Of a DNA stretch of 64,000 bases, positions 12,395 to 23,774 are shown one piece after another (the stretch's first letter is position 1; every line of letters starts with the position of its first letter). The stretch is from Hydractinia symbiolongicarpus. Taxonomy: Eukaryota > Cnidaria > Hydrozoa > Anthoathecata > Hydractiniidae. Where the stretch lies: positions 21,204,001-21,268,000 of the forward strand of contig NC_079883.1 in assembly GCF_029227915.1 (NCBI RefSeq), given 5' to 3'. The position numbers and the translations under genes are program-made. The notes beneath the pieces are model-generated. The model was not told the origin of the DNA. It saw only the letters and a list, made by a program, of their open reading frames with translations, and did not search any database.

Positions 12395-15300
12395 GCTTGT
12401 TTGTGATTTTTGTAATTAAGTAGCTCATGCTATATTTAAGTTACACGCCTGTAACATATTCCAACATCTTTTAACCAGGTTGAACCTTCTATGAAAAGTT
12501 TCCACAACAATAATGTATTTCTTTCAAATGTCAATACTCCATGCTAAAGTTAAAAACGGTGGGGCGTCTTTTCAGTATTATGTTAACTCTCCCTCACCCT
12601 CTTTCCTCTTCATATTTCGAACATATCCCGAATTCGTAAATATATAAAGTCACCGCAAAAATTTCCTCAAAATACCCTTATATAAATTCGCAATTCGAAT
12701 ATCTTTAATTTGAAAATTGCCATAATTCGAATGTAAATTTAAATTCATTTGGAAAGATTCTCTCCGTAATTCAAGTTCTTATCAAGACTTACAATGACAC
12801 GTGACAATTGGGGGTTTATCAATGCATCACTAAAATAGCTGTTCACATAAAAATTATTTCCTCGGGAACTGGGAAAATTTTCCAGCATTATTTCGGATCG
12901 ACATCGAGGTTTAAACAAATTTTTTTTTTTAAATTTACGAAATTTCACGCGTGACTAAGATCTAGAAAAGCAGGTAATTCATTTTCCAACATAAAACAAG
13001 GGTTTCTTGGTAGGCGGGATAATATACAAAAAAGGACAATAGGTTTTTATCACTAATTAACTATAGACAGTAGTTACAAAATTATTTTTCACCTGGGAAA
13101 AGAGATATTATACTGAGATTCGTGTGCAGGAGCCTAGTGTAGCAAAGTTCGCTTAACGGGAATGCCCGCACGTAATGTATATAAAGAAGTTGTTTTTTCT
13201 TTCGTTTTTAGCTATCAATATTATTCAGGACGAATTTTCACAATCCAATTTTCTCGTATATTTTAAAGTACTGTTAGAACTGCCTTCTTTTTATTTAAAA
13301 GTTTAAGATAAAATATTAAGATAATCTTATCCTAACAGCAAAAAGCTACTTTATTATACAGACAATATAAAAGTATGAAATGGTGGGAAGATATTGAATG
13401 CAATTTTGTTGAATATCAGATTTATTCACTCTAGGTAAATTAATATTTCCTGAGTAGCTGCCAAGGAAAATATTAGAGACATTACGAAAGAAGGGTGCGT
13501 TATCTATAAAGGAGAGAATATTATTATTTCTTTAATGCGCATGTGCAGTTTGGGGTAAACAAAAACGTCGTTCTCCCTTCAACTCGAAAGAATTTATTTT
13601 ATTCTAAAGGGTTCAACCGCATACCTTTTGGTGAGATAATATTTTTTTCGGTAATTTTTGTGTTAAACGATATTTTTGTAATTTTTTTCTGTTCAGTTTT
13701 TAATTTAGCTGTGCTTCTTTTCGTTTTGATTTATTTTCACGTTGTTGCTTACGCTCATCCGTCATCGTCAAATTTTTGGCGCCCTTTTCATATTACAGAC
13801 TTTCATGACAAGTAATTGGCAAAGCCATTGTGTATAGACGATGTTCTTGTTCCGTAATTATTCTCTTTCTGAGAGTTGAGAAATTTATTGTGCAACAGGA
13901 AGGAGAAGACACTTTATAATATTTAAACCTGTGTGTTTTCAGAAGTCAAAAAATATGTTTGCAGATGTTCAAAAAGCGCCCTTCTCGATCAATTTAGGAT
14001 ACTTGACAATTAATCAGGTAAAACAATCGAGGTTAACATATAGCAAGTTAATGCTTGAGTGATTTGAATGATCAACATGAAATTAAACACAAATAAAACA
14101 AAAAAAAAGTACAGTTCAGCCTAACACTGATGACATAGCTGAGCAAAAGCATAACGCGTTTCCACATAACATAAATATAACATTTAGCAAGAGATTAATA
14201 GAGGACTTTTGGTTTTTTTAGACATTTTTATTGTAAAATAAATAAAAAAGATAGTAATGAGAAAGAAAATTATTAATCAGGGAAATATTAAAATAATCGG
14301 TCAAATATTCCGTACGTTTATCAGTTCCGTTAAGCTAATCGCGAATCTTATTTTTTACTGTTTCTTCATAAAATTAATTACTGATCAATCCACACTTGTT
14401 TAATTGTTTCATAGAGACATGCTACTGCTTTTAAAATTGTTTAACCATTTCTTAAAGTTCTTCAAAGTATTATGAAAAATTGATTGCATTTTTCTCGCTA
14501 TAGCGCAAAAGGCTCCATTAAACAATAGGCTTGACATATGATGAATCGGATAGAGGCTTTAAAAGAGGGTTTGTCTATAGCTATGTAATATTAGCACGTC
14601 TTTTCTGATAAATTTTCTTTTTAATGTTGACATTTATATCTAGCAAATATATGTTAATGATCTTGTGGAGTCGTTACTCCAGGCTTACAGTTACTGGCAG
14701 TTCAAAGCGTTTTTAAAGTATCACCTTTAAACTGGTTTGCAATTGCAAAAATTTATTAAAGGATTTCTAGTTGATTATTTTATAGTTGAATTAGCAAATT
14801 GCTTAGACTTGCAATCTTGAAAATAGCAGATTGCATAACTTTCATTATTTGCGAAAATATATAAAAAAATATGTACTTAGGGTTATATCGATAAAGCTTA
14901 TCCTACGTGGCCATCCAGGGTCGTGTAATAAAAACATGGAGACATCTAAACATGGTTTTAAATTGCAAATGATTTACAACCACAAAGTTTGATTAGAAAT
15001 ATATTATCATATTTTACGTATTAGAATTGTGAATTATTATCCAACGTGAATATTACTTCTGCTAAACCTTTTCTAGCTTGACATTGGTGTGAGACAATAG
15101 TTCGCCCTTAATGTTTATCCACTTGTAAGGAATTCACAGAGAGCAAAAGGTGTTTGCTTCACCAAATACAATTTATTGCCAGCTTGGATTTTACTTTGGA
15201 CAACCCAAACTGGTGCCCTAATATTATTCTTTTAGTATATTTCAATCATGACTTTTTTTGTTAAAAAGAAAATTCACATTAAATAAGAGTTCTGGAATTA

Positions 15301-15492
15301 TTCTTTTTTGCCTTGGTATTTCTGAATGTGCTTTTCTGTGCTTTTGAATCTAAAAGATACTGGTGCAAAACTTTTAATAATAAATGGTTTTAAGCTAAAA
15401 ACTAATCTTCATTATGCGTATTAATTTATCTTGGAAAATATTTAAAATCAAATAAATTTGAAAACAAGAGTATATGACAAAATTCTTACTGA

Positions 15493-15507
15493 TTTTTTTT
15501 TTTTTTT
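15493..15507. repeat. Poly-T tract
   Basis: Fifteen consecutive T. May be a decayed retrotransposon tail on the minus strand, but nothing adjoining identifies one. Confidence 0.8.
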
Positions 15508-15777
15508 GTTGGTGTCCTTGTTATAAGTTCATATCTATTTTTAATTAATGAATTAATAATAAAATATACCCTTCTGAGGACATAAAACACACTGGGAATT
15601 TAAAAGTTGCATTGAAATTAATAACTTTCAATAAAGTTATGTTTGCTGTAAAAATGCTTACATAAAAAATAATTACATTTGTGGACAAAACCAATAAAAA
15701 TGCCTGTTATAATTGTTTAAAATTTCTTCCACTTTAATGTTTATCAAATCTGAAGACGTCGCGTCCTTATTTATATA

Positions 15778-16038
15778 ATGGATGATCCAACAATTCAATC
15801 GATCGTTTCAGGAAATAAACATTTTCATTCTAACAAAAGACTTATTCCAACAATAGAGAAAGACACGGCTGAGAAAAGCTTCTACAATTTTTTTTTAATT
15901 AAATTATTTTTTTTTGCATATTTTTTTATTTTTATGTTCGTTTTTGTACTTTTTGGTTTTGTTCTCTGCGTTGTGTTTCTAATTATTGAAAACAATAGAA
16001 AATTGAAAGATCTTGCACAATTTTTAATTGAAACATAA
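15778..16038 (+). CDS. Possible small single-span membrane protein
   Basis: An ATG-initiated frame of 86 codons, closed by TAA. The first 40 residues are polar (SGNKHFHSNKRLIPTIEK), then a continuous hydrophobic segment of about 34 residues (about 42-75, mostly F, V, L, I) and a short polar tail (ENNRKLKDLAQFLIET). This is the layout of a one-pass membrane micropeptide. However, the hydrophobic part comes from a T-rich tract, which gives Phe/Leu runs by chance, and no promoter, intron or homologue is recognised. Confidence 0.2.
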   Translation: MDDPTIQSIVSGNKHFHSNKRLIPTIEKDTAEKSFYNFFLIKLFFFAYFFIFMFVFVLFGFVLCVVFLIIENNRKLKDLAQFLIET

Positions 16039-17338
16039 CAGCAACATGGGAAGTATGGTTTAAACAAATTAAACAGAACCGTAGCTCTTATAAATGTATC
16101 ACAATATTTATATTGTTGATATTTTACCTATTTTGAAATAAAAAAATAGAAAATCTAATGGAAATTTGAACAACTCACACCTGCCGGAAGAAATTAGATT
16201 AAATTTTATTGTTACAAGTATTTAAGGGTGAGAGCTGTCACGCCATTTTTCGGACGTTTTTTTAACTCAAGTGTTTTCAAAGCCCATAACTTTGACAAAG
16301 TAAGTGGATATATTACATTTCTTTAATAGCTTTGCCTCTTCTTCCTTATTAGCTAGATCAGCAAACTTCTTTTAGTTCAAAAAAAAATACTGTTTTTTTT
16401 TATAATTGAAGATTTAAACACAATTTTTGTCTCTCTTTTAGAAGCTATGAAATGTTGCAGCTTCAAAATAATTGGGGGAATATATGAGAACAAGAAAATT
16501 AGGACTGACAAAAAATATATCATCCAAAGTATTTGCCTGTTATGTACTATTCATGTTATATAATATTCATATTTAACAAGATTCATCTCAAAATTGCATT
16601 TTTTTATGTGAGCTATCATTGCAACTTGGTCCATTACGATAAAAGAATTTGTATAATATGGTCAATACTTCTTCATAATTTTTTTTTTGTTAAGGAATAT
16701 ATACTTCACCTTGATCTATCATAGATTTATTCTGTTCAATAATTGAAAACAGATATCAACTGTTTGCAAATATATATGTTCATACGTTTGTCTGAGTTCT
16801 TATCGCCTGGTTGTTATAACAATATGTAAACGTGTTGGGAGATTTTGCCATTGTTATATATCAGATAACAAATTTCCATGTCATATGGACAAACTTCCTT
16901 AGGCACCATGCTACTACAACTAAAAAAGAAAAAAAATGATTTGAAATAACTCTCTATGTAAATCAACCAACGAGGCGTGACATTCTATATTTGGTAAATG
17001 ATGCGAAACTATATGTAGTAAACATGTTTTGAACTTTCATATTTTTACGTCGAATGGCGTCAATGTTTGGAAAGTGAAAAAGGCGAACAACAGCGTCTTT
17101 CATTTATGGAACTGCAATAAGAGTTTTAATTTCAACAAGCAAGAAACGAGCTAGAATTTGCTGGGTTTCCTTTACTTCTATTTTAATAAGCAAAACCTAT
17201 TATCTGTGTTATGTCATAAATATCACGAAAGTTTACAAGTAGTTGATGACTCAGCAGAATAGTAATAGTAATTTTTACACTCACAAAAATTATTGACACT
17301 GCAATAAAGATCCTGTGGCTTGCTTTTGTATTGTAGCC

Positions 17339-17348
17339 CCCCCCCCTT
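17339..17348. repeat. Poly-C tract
   Basis: A run of about ten C, unusual in this AT-rich setting and followed by CCAACCG. No gene is attached to it. Confidence 0.7.
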
Positions 17349-18025
17349 CCCAACCGTTGTCCCTAACTCAATGTTAATATGAAACGATCAGAATGGGAGT
17401 AGCAGAGCAAAACTTGTGCATAAGAGACGCCAACATTGTATTAAGGGAAAAGAGGAGGAGTTTCAGAATTTTTGTAAGCGAATGTAGTATATTTTTAGGT
17501 TAGTTTTTGGTAATTCTTTATAGCGTAGTTCTTTTAAACGCTATAGACAGCAGAAGGGTTTTTTACACATGGTTTTGTCTGTACCATCGCTGAAAAAAAT
17601 CTTACAAAACGTCTTTTTTGTTATTGTATTATGTTTAAATTATTCATCGCAAGCAAATTAAAAATTACAAAACTAATCTTAATCCTTCATTCTGCGAAGA
17701 TATCTCTGCTTTACATAAAACCAATTATTAAAAGAAAATACAGTTATTCACTTTAGCAGAAACATATATGTATTTAAGATTTTACCACATGGTCGTTTCC
17801 TGCTGACAGGAAACAAAAACTTTTGAAGTAACCTATAGTTACGTTAAACTCTTAAACTTATATATAAATAATCTATAAAGATTGAAGGTTTGGTTCAGTT
17901 TTTCTCTTTATGTATCAAGAAAAGTGAGAATTTCTTAAAACCTTTTGAGACACGAAAGAAGTGTTAATAACAGTATCGGATTAAACATATATTCTTCCAG
18001 AATGTGTTGAATTATATATATACTT

Positions 18026-18042
18026 TTATGTACTTTTTGCAG
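18026..18042 (+). promoter_or_regulatory. Probable splice acceptor upstream of GPCR start
   Basis: A pyrimidine-rich run ending in TTTTTGCAG (AG at 18041-18042) precedes the receptor ATG by 176 bases. It could be the acceptor of a 5'-UTR intron or, since some hydrozoans trans-splice a leader, a spliced-leader site. No matching donor was identified. Confidence 0.4.
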
Positions 18043-18124
18043 AAAAAAAAATTGGACGAAGACGAAGAATTAAAACCTGCAAGCGATTATGAATTTACGA
18101 TGAAATTTAAAGTTAGAGCCTGAC

Positions 18125-18204
18125 AAATTAAATCTGAATTCCACAGACACCAATTGGATCTGAAATTCTACAGCGACCAATTGAATCTGAAATTCTACCG
18201 AGAT
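18125..18204 (+). repeat. 27-bp repeat in the receptor leader
   Basis: Two good copies (18151-18177 and 18178-18204, sharing CAATTG-ATCTGAAATTCTAC) and one decayed copy (18125-18150) lie just before the ATG at 18219, inside the presumed 5' UTR. Confidence 0.75.
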
Positions 18205-18218
18205 CATTTATCACCAAG

Positions 18219-19262
18219 ATGGGTATTTACTTGAGCATAACATTACTCATTTTAAATATTGTGAATGTTGTACTGCACGGCACTGGAACATATTTATTAC
18301 TTTCACTTTACGAATCATGTAGACACAAAGTTCAACAAATATTTCTTATCACTTTAAGCATCTGCGAGGGGACTATAAATTTGATCGAAGCTTTTAAATC
18401 TGTCACTGCTTTTTTAACATTGCCAGAAAAGGACAGCGACATTATGACCGAAGTCACAAATCACGTTTTGATCTTGCAATTTTGTGGTATATCATTTGTG
18501 TATTATGTTGATATGATATATATAACCCTTGATAGACTTATGGAGATTTTTCTTAATATCAGATATCCAGTGTTTTGGGACGAAACAAAAACTAAAATTT
18601 TAACCGGTATCACGTGGTTCATTGGACTTATTACATTCATCGTTGTGAGTTTGCTAAAACACTATAACAATTTCGATTGGGAAGATGCTTTCTTTAAATT
18701 CTTCTATCCAGTATTAGAATTCGCATTTCTAATTATTGCCTTTTTCACGTACGGTTTTATCTTTCACAAATACAAGCAAACCCGTATTATTCCAACTGTC
18801 ACTGTCAACAATAACAAAATACAGAAACGAAGAAGAAGCACTGTGGATATCTTTCGTAAATCTCGTTTTTATGTACCCCTGTTGTTGATTTTAACTTTTG
18901 CCGTGTTTATGATTGGAGCTGACTTAACATATTTATTTGTGGTGACGCTGGGAGATGTGTCAGAAGAAACAGCGAACTTTGTATATAATGGTTGCTTTAT
19001 ATCATATACAATTTCCAATCTTGCCGACGCATATATCTACATTTTTATGAACCCGGAGGTAAAAAGACTACTATTTAAAAAACTACATATTGCGAGTTTG
19101 TCAGGTTCACCTGAAAACACGTTCGCTATGGAAACTTCAAAGAGTCCAAATCCTTCTGTAAATCACAACCTACGCACCATGAATGAAATTCCATCTTCAA
19201 GATCGTTCCAGATGAGTTCGGATCGTGACCTAGCCGGCACTAATAATGAATCAAATATATAA
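18219..19262 (+). CDS. Divergent rhodopsin-like (class A) orphan receptor
   Basis: A complete intronless frame of 347 residues with seven hydrophobic segments: TM1 about 7-30, TM2 40-66, TM3 83-112, TM4 126-146, TM5 161-184, TM6 217-242, TM7 254-277, then a Ser-rich tail. It should be a plasma-membrane G-protein-coupled receptor. Class A landmarks survive in altered form: DRL (105-107) for DRY, Trp133 in TM4, DAYIY (270-274) for D/NPxxY, and Glu50 where Asp is usual in TM2. Missing are the TM1 Asn (GTG instead), the TM3 cysteine and its partner in loop 2, and the TM6 CWxP proline. Loop 3 is short and basic (KRRRS). The ligand is unknown. Such divergent class A receptors are abundant in cnidarians. 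The start is the first ATG, followed at once by TM1 with almost no extracellular N-terminus. Confidence 0.85.
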   Translation: MGIYLSITLLILNIVNVVLHGTGTYLLLSLYESCRHKVQQIFLITLSICEGTINLIEAFKSVTAFLTLPEKDSDIMTEVTNHVLILQFCGISFVYYVDMIYITLDRLMEIFLNIRYPVFWDETKTKILTGITWFIGLITFIVVSLLKHYNNFDWEDAFFKFFYPVLEFAFLIIAFFTYGFIFHKYKQTRIIPTVTVNNNKIQKRRRSTVDIFRKSRFYVPLLLILTFAVFMIGADLTYLFVVTLGDVSEETANFVYNGCFISYTISNLADAYIYIFMNPEVKRLLFKKLHIASLSGSPENTFAMETSKSPNPSVNHNLRTMNEIPSSRSFQMSSDRDLAGTNNESNI

Positions 19263-20309
19263 AATTCTTATTTATAATATGTTTATAAAACGTTATGACC
19301 AAGCTGGTGCAATTCGGTATATTTATGTAACGGGTGGACACAATATTTCCAAACTTTGAAACCTTACAGTTGACTATTCTTAATTCAAATTCGAGAGATA
19401 ATTCGAATTGTAGGAAGAAACTGATTTTATCATTTTTTTAAACAGCACAATTAAAACGAAAGAAATAACGAGTCAATTCGTGAACCCTTTCCGTCCTGGA
19501 AAACTGTTTACTACTTTCAAAAAAAAGTAATCCGCTTTTTTCATTGCGTCGCGTCGTTTCTTAAGATGACAATTCTTGTTAGAAACACATTAATAAAGCA
19601 GACTAATTTATTAAAACAACCGATGGTGATATAATTGTCAGTTTCCACAGCTCCTTGTTAGTTATATAAGAATTCTGCAGAGAGATACTTACCCAAGGGT
19701 CGAATTATAAAAGTTTTCGAATTAGGGAGTTTCGGATTAAGGAGAGGAAATTTTACGGTGTTTTCAAATGTTTTATTTGAATTCTGAAGATATTTGAATT
19801 ACAGAGATTACATTTCACAGATAAACAAAATCTAAATTTCATATCTACAGTTCATATCTACAGTAAAATCAGTGTTTTTCTGATTGACTAAATGTCTATA
19901 GTATTTTGTTCTTGCATAAAGTTCTCTAGCGTTTTTGTTATTGTTGGTACACCAACTACATTGTGAAAATATAGATGTATATTTATAAATTAAATGACCA
20001 ACCAAATAACGCAATTAATCTATTAATTTTTTAACTATTTTTAAGCAACAGCTGCCAAGATGTAAATACATAGTTTATGTAAATATATTTAATTTCTTAA
20101 ATATTTTATTCTGGTTTAATCACGCTTATAACATTTTGTGACGAAGTTAGTTCCGCGTCTGCTTTTTCTTTTTATAACATTATTCTTATACCAGACGTTG
20201 GTCTGTGAAAATATTCACAAGCATATTTCGTGCATCCCTAGCATTTCTTACTCTGCTGAGGTCCAAAATAAAGCTGCGAACAACAATTCGTGTGTCTCGC
20301 TACTTGCGA
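19263..20309. other. Stretch without recognisable gene
   Basis: AT-rich sequence downstream of the receptor. ATTAATAAAG near 19588 is a possible polyadenylation signal. The frame near 20138 begins with GTG and has no support as a gene. Confidence 0.4.
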
Positions 20310-20356
20310 TACCATTTTGCGAAGACACAGACAGACGACGGCTATCACTATAGAGA
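20310..20356 (-). mobile_element. Helitron-like 5' end relic
   Basis: The reverse complement begins TCTCTATAGTGATAGCC, then GTCGTCTGTCTGTGTC and TTGCGAAAATGG-like sequence, matching the 5' ends at 35482 and 62646. No 3' hairpin is found nearby, so this is a truncated piece. Confidence 0.5.
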
Positions 20357-20649
20357 CTAGCCGGAGGACCTGGCGTCAAAACGCCAAGTTAAGCCCTAAG
20401 TAAATGTGTAACCTGGCGTTAAGCGACAGGTTAAGCGCCTAATAAGATCCGTAAAGTGTGCAACACATGAGTGGACTGTTTTAGTACAAGTATGTAGTAT
20501 GTGGTAAACCAAGTGAAGTCCATGCAACATTGTGTATATGTTTCGAGTGTAATATATATTTCAAAAAATAACTTTCCCGCAACTTAAGCTGAAATAAAGA
20601 TACATTTTATAACACGTTGTTACCACATCATAGCAAAAAGAATCGGTCA

Positions 20650-20945
20650 ATATTATTTTATTTTTCGGAATAAGTTTCCGCGAAAGTTTAAAGATTGACA
20701 CTGGGCAAGTGCTTAGTACAGCTAGACCGTTTTACACATCAATATACGCGTAATACTCTTTTTTAAAAAAACTTTATTGCAGCTTTGGTTTAAATAAAAA
20801 TACAGGTAAAATACCGTTAACACTTGACTGAGTGCTTAGTACAGGGAAATAACGCCGCACATGCGTATGCGTATATGCGCAATACCCTTTATCGCTACTT
20901 CGGTTAAAGTAAAAACTCAGGAAACAGCCCGCCAATACCCCGTCC
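20650..20945. repeat. Diverged ~120-bp tandem repeat (GTGCTTAGTACAG family)
   Basis: GTGCTTAGTACAG occurs at about 20710 and 20830. The following ~115 bp align in order (ACATC..ATA..CGCGTAATAC / ACATGCGTATATGCGCAATAC; AAATACAGG / AAACTCAGG). The lead-in TTTATTTTTCGGAATAA (about 20655) recurs near 22665, followed by GCGCTTAGTACAGG at about 22711, so this is a dispersed family. Class unknown. Confidence 0.55.
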
Positions 20946-21455
20946 AGCTAAAAAATCACTCAGCGATTATATTTTGTACAATAAGTTTTCATGACAGTAA
21001 TATAAGGCGGCGCTAGCTAACTGCATTTCGCATAAGAATTAATGATTAATAATTTTGTTTAGCCAAACTGCATTTTGCTACTTCCACTCTTTAGCCAGGA
21101 GGTAGCTAACAAGAATAAAGAGTTAGCTAGATAGTCACTACTATAACATAAAAATAAATAATAATTTAATAATTTAAATAGGAATAAATAGAACTAGCTA
21201 TAATTACCTAGCTTCAACATGCTGTCTCGAAATCAACATTTGTAGCTAAAATCTTATTGGTTTGTTTAAGATTTATATACTGCTAGAAAACGTGATGATA
21301 TATTTACCTTAACACGTGAAAGCGTACAGAAAAAAGAATTCCCATAGAACAAATATTTAGAAGAAGAAATGGGTTAAAAGGAGACCTATAAACCTGACAC
21401 CATTCATTCCAAAGTAAAATAAAAGTTGATCTTACATTGTTTGTTTCTTGTCCAG

Positions 21456-21553
21456 CCTCTCTTACTGCTGATTCATTTATTGGTAGTACTACTACAGCTA
21501 TTGGTGGTGCTGAAGCAGAATATAATATTATTGTTAATGCTGCATATTGTTAA
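21456..21553 (+). other. Possible terminal coding exon
   Basis: A strong acceptor (TTTGTTTCTTGTCCAG ending at 21455) is followed by an open stretch closing with TAA at 21551-21553. It reads as a normal-looking peptide (LTADSFIGSTTTAIGG, then AEAEYNIIVNAAYC). No donor exon or homologue was recognised upstream. Chance is a real alternative for a piece this short. Confidence 0.25.
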
Positions 21554-21817
21554 GCTAAACTTTACGAACTGGTTTTGATGTGATAGTGTTAAAAATACAA
21601 AGCTTAAGGTCAAAAGTCACGGACTCCAGGGCTCCAGAGGTTGATCTCACTACATCTCATTTGAAAAATAAACTTTATTATGTGAACAAAAATGTTCTGT
21701 TTAAGTTGTTCTTCTCAAGTCGCCAGGGAATAAAAAAAAACACGTTTGATTTTGACACTTGAATTGAAAATCGATGGATTTTAAACTTTTGCAAAGCTAT
21801 GAAAAATATATAAATCA

Positions 21818-21945
21818 CTAGTCAGTGGCCTGTGGATACATCCACGGGTTCGCCCGTCCTTTAGTTACCGCATTTCGTGTGTCTTACTACTGCTGTTATC
21901 ATTTTGCGTGACAGACAGACAGACGTATGCAGGTATTATAATAGA
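21818..21945 (-). mobile_element. Complete 128-bp Helitron-like element
   Basis: On the minus strand it begins TCTATTATAATACC, continues with GTCTGTCTGTCTGTCACGC and GGGCGAACCCGTGGAT, forms a hairpin (CCTGTGGATACATCCACGGG on the + strand) and ends CTAG. It is flanked by A on the 5' side and T on the 3' side, as expected for rolling-circle insertion between A and T. It is non-coding and therefore non-autonomous. Confidence 0.7.
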
Positions 21946-22314
21946 TTTTTTATGTCATTGGAAACAAACAGGTGGTTTTAGGCGAGGGACTTACACTTCC
22001 TTGTGTGCTGTGGAAATCTGTTGTTTTTTTGTTTACGTTTTTATGTTTTTATTTTAATAATTGATCCCCAGACCGGGAAGTATGTCTCTATACAAAGCGC
22101 TGTTGCGAAAAAAATGCAAATAAATAAAATCATTGATTTTTCATGTCAAACAGTTTTTGTCGCAGTCAGGCAGTAGAATCAATATCAACTAATTATATGT
22201 TTTGCGTAACTGAATATACGCCAGAAAGCTAATGGATTTAGACACTCGCATCACACAGGAGAAGCCTCCAGCAAGAATTGGCTTTAAGCGTTTGTCGCAG
22301 GCTTTCGCTTAAGC

Positions 22315-22444
22315 ATTCGCCGCCTACATTTGCCGCCTGCATTTGCTGCAAACATTCGCTGCATGCATTCGCCGCCCGTATTCACCGCCTGTATTCGCTG
22401 CTTGCATTCGCTGCAAACATGTGCTCCGTGTATTCGCCACGAGC
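22315..22444. repeat. 13-bp minisatellite, ten units
   Basis: Ten consecutive 13-bp units with consensus near ATTCGCYGCMTGC, from ATTCGCCGCCTAC to ATTCGCCACGAGC. The array is GC-rich against its surroundings. Because 13 is not a multiple of 3, the frame rotates along the array, so open frames across it on both strands are by-products. Confidence 0.85.
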
Positions 22445-23774
22445 ATTTTTGAATTATACAGAAATGAAAGTCCTTGTTTGTGTGCAACTAGGTAGCAGAC
22501 ATTAAAACTACACAAACTGACAATTCTAGTTACATATAAACGTCCACTTTTAACCATACCAGAAAATGAAGGCACCTTATTAACGCTATCTGGCTCGTTC
22601 TGAGATAACTTTATTTACAACTTAGTTATCCCATAATACCAAAAAAGATTATCCAGACTTCTTATTTTTCGGAATAACCCAGAAAATTGATTGTGAGAAA
22701 CTCCGGGCTAAGCGCTTAGTACAGGTACTACATTATATGGGCAGCACTTGGTGCCTTGTTTCAGACACATTGTTTTTTACAAAATACTGTCCTCTCAATT
22801 TCAACTAAAATTAAAATACATGTCACAACCGGGCAATTCCCCGTCGTAGGAAAAAGCAACCTCCCAAAAAACCTTCATCCCCTTAAAAGAAATTATTTCA
22901 AGTGTGAATTGCACCAACCTTAAACTAGCCTGCCCGCACCTATAAGAAATAATAAAACAACGAATATGACAACAATAGATAAAACAACGAATATGACAAC
23001 ACTAAACGTATAGTACGAGGAGGGAAATTCTTAAAATCATTATCTTTAAAATCATTAAATCCAGAAAATATATAGAGACAAAGCTGTCGGCATCCAGGCT
23101 AGACATTGACCTTGGGAAATTTTTATTTTCTTAGAAGCCAACGAGAATATCTGGTTTCATCCTTAACCAATCCACTGACCAAATTGAGCATAATTATCTG
23201 TTCGCCACAAGCCGCTTATTGTGGCATAAATTATTTCTGACATACATTATCGTGGCATAAATTATTGCAGACATAAATTATTACTAGTAATCAAATGAAA
23301 TAAACAACTCGTATCTATTAGCGGGAAAAATGCCATACAAAGATGCAGGGGTATTCATAAAAAAAAATTTATTGAGAAAAAAAACGTCTGAAAATAAAAA
23401 AAATGGCACAAATTTATACTGCTAATTCGTCAAATTATTGTTACGCAATAATTTTTGTCCGAACTAAAACTGGAATGTATGTAGCTATGTTGTTCATTTT
23501 CCGAGTGCAATAGCTTGCTATAATGTAACAGTTGAAGGTAGAAGCAGTCAGTTCCTAACGTGCAAACACAAGTAGCCTTGCCGAGATCAGTCAGGATACA
23601 CTGCTAACTAAGTGGGCATTGCTAGATAATTGGACGTAATGCTCCTAAAAAAGCAGAATATTTGAGCCTCAGCTATGAATCGACCTCTAGCTATTAAATA
23701 CTAAAAATAGAAATATGAACTTACACCTATGAACTAAGAATAGCAGATGCTGATATATAAGTGTTCACTCGTTT
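22445..23774. other. Repeat-bearing gap between minisatellite and LRR gene
   Basis: Contains a copy of the CGGAATAA...GCTTAGTACAGG repeat (about 22660-22730) and a short duplication of AAAACAACGAATATGACAAC (about 22963-23005). No gene is recognised. Confidence 0.45.

Larger units (their letters stand above)
10196..18120. other. Long gene-poor stretch
   Basis: Nearly 8 kb of AT-rich DNA. Open frames are short, start at non-ATG codons or have low-complexity F/I/K/N composition. Only the simple repeats, a possible small ORF at 15778-16038 and the receptor's upstream region stand out. Unrecognised short exons cannot be excluded. Confidence 0.5.

Noticed and set aside
13543-13815. 90-codon + strand frame with membrane-like segments
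   Set aside because: Starts at GTG, and the hydrophobic part derives from T-rich low-complexity sequence.
22278-22575. Three overlapping frames with repeated Cys/Ala/His peptides
   Set aside because: They translate the 13-bp minisatellite in rotating frames and are repeat artefacts.
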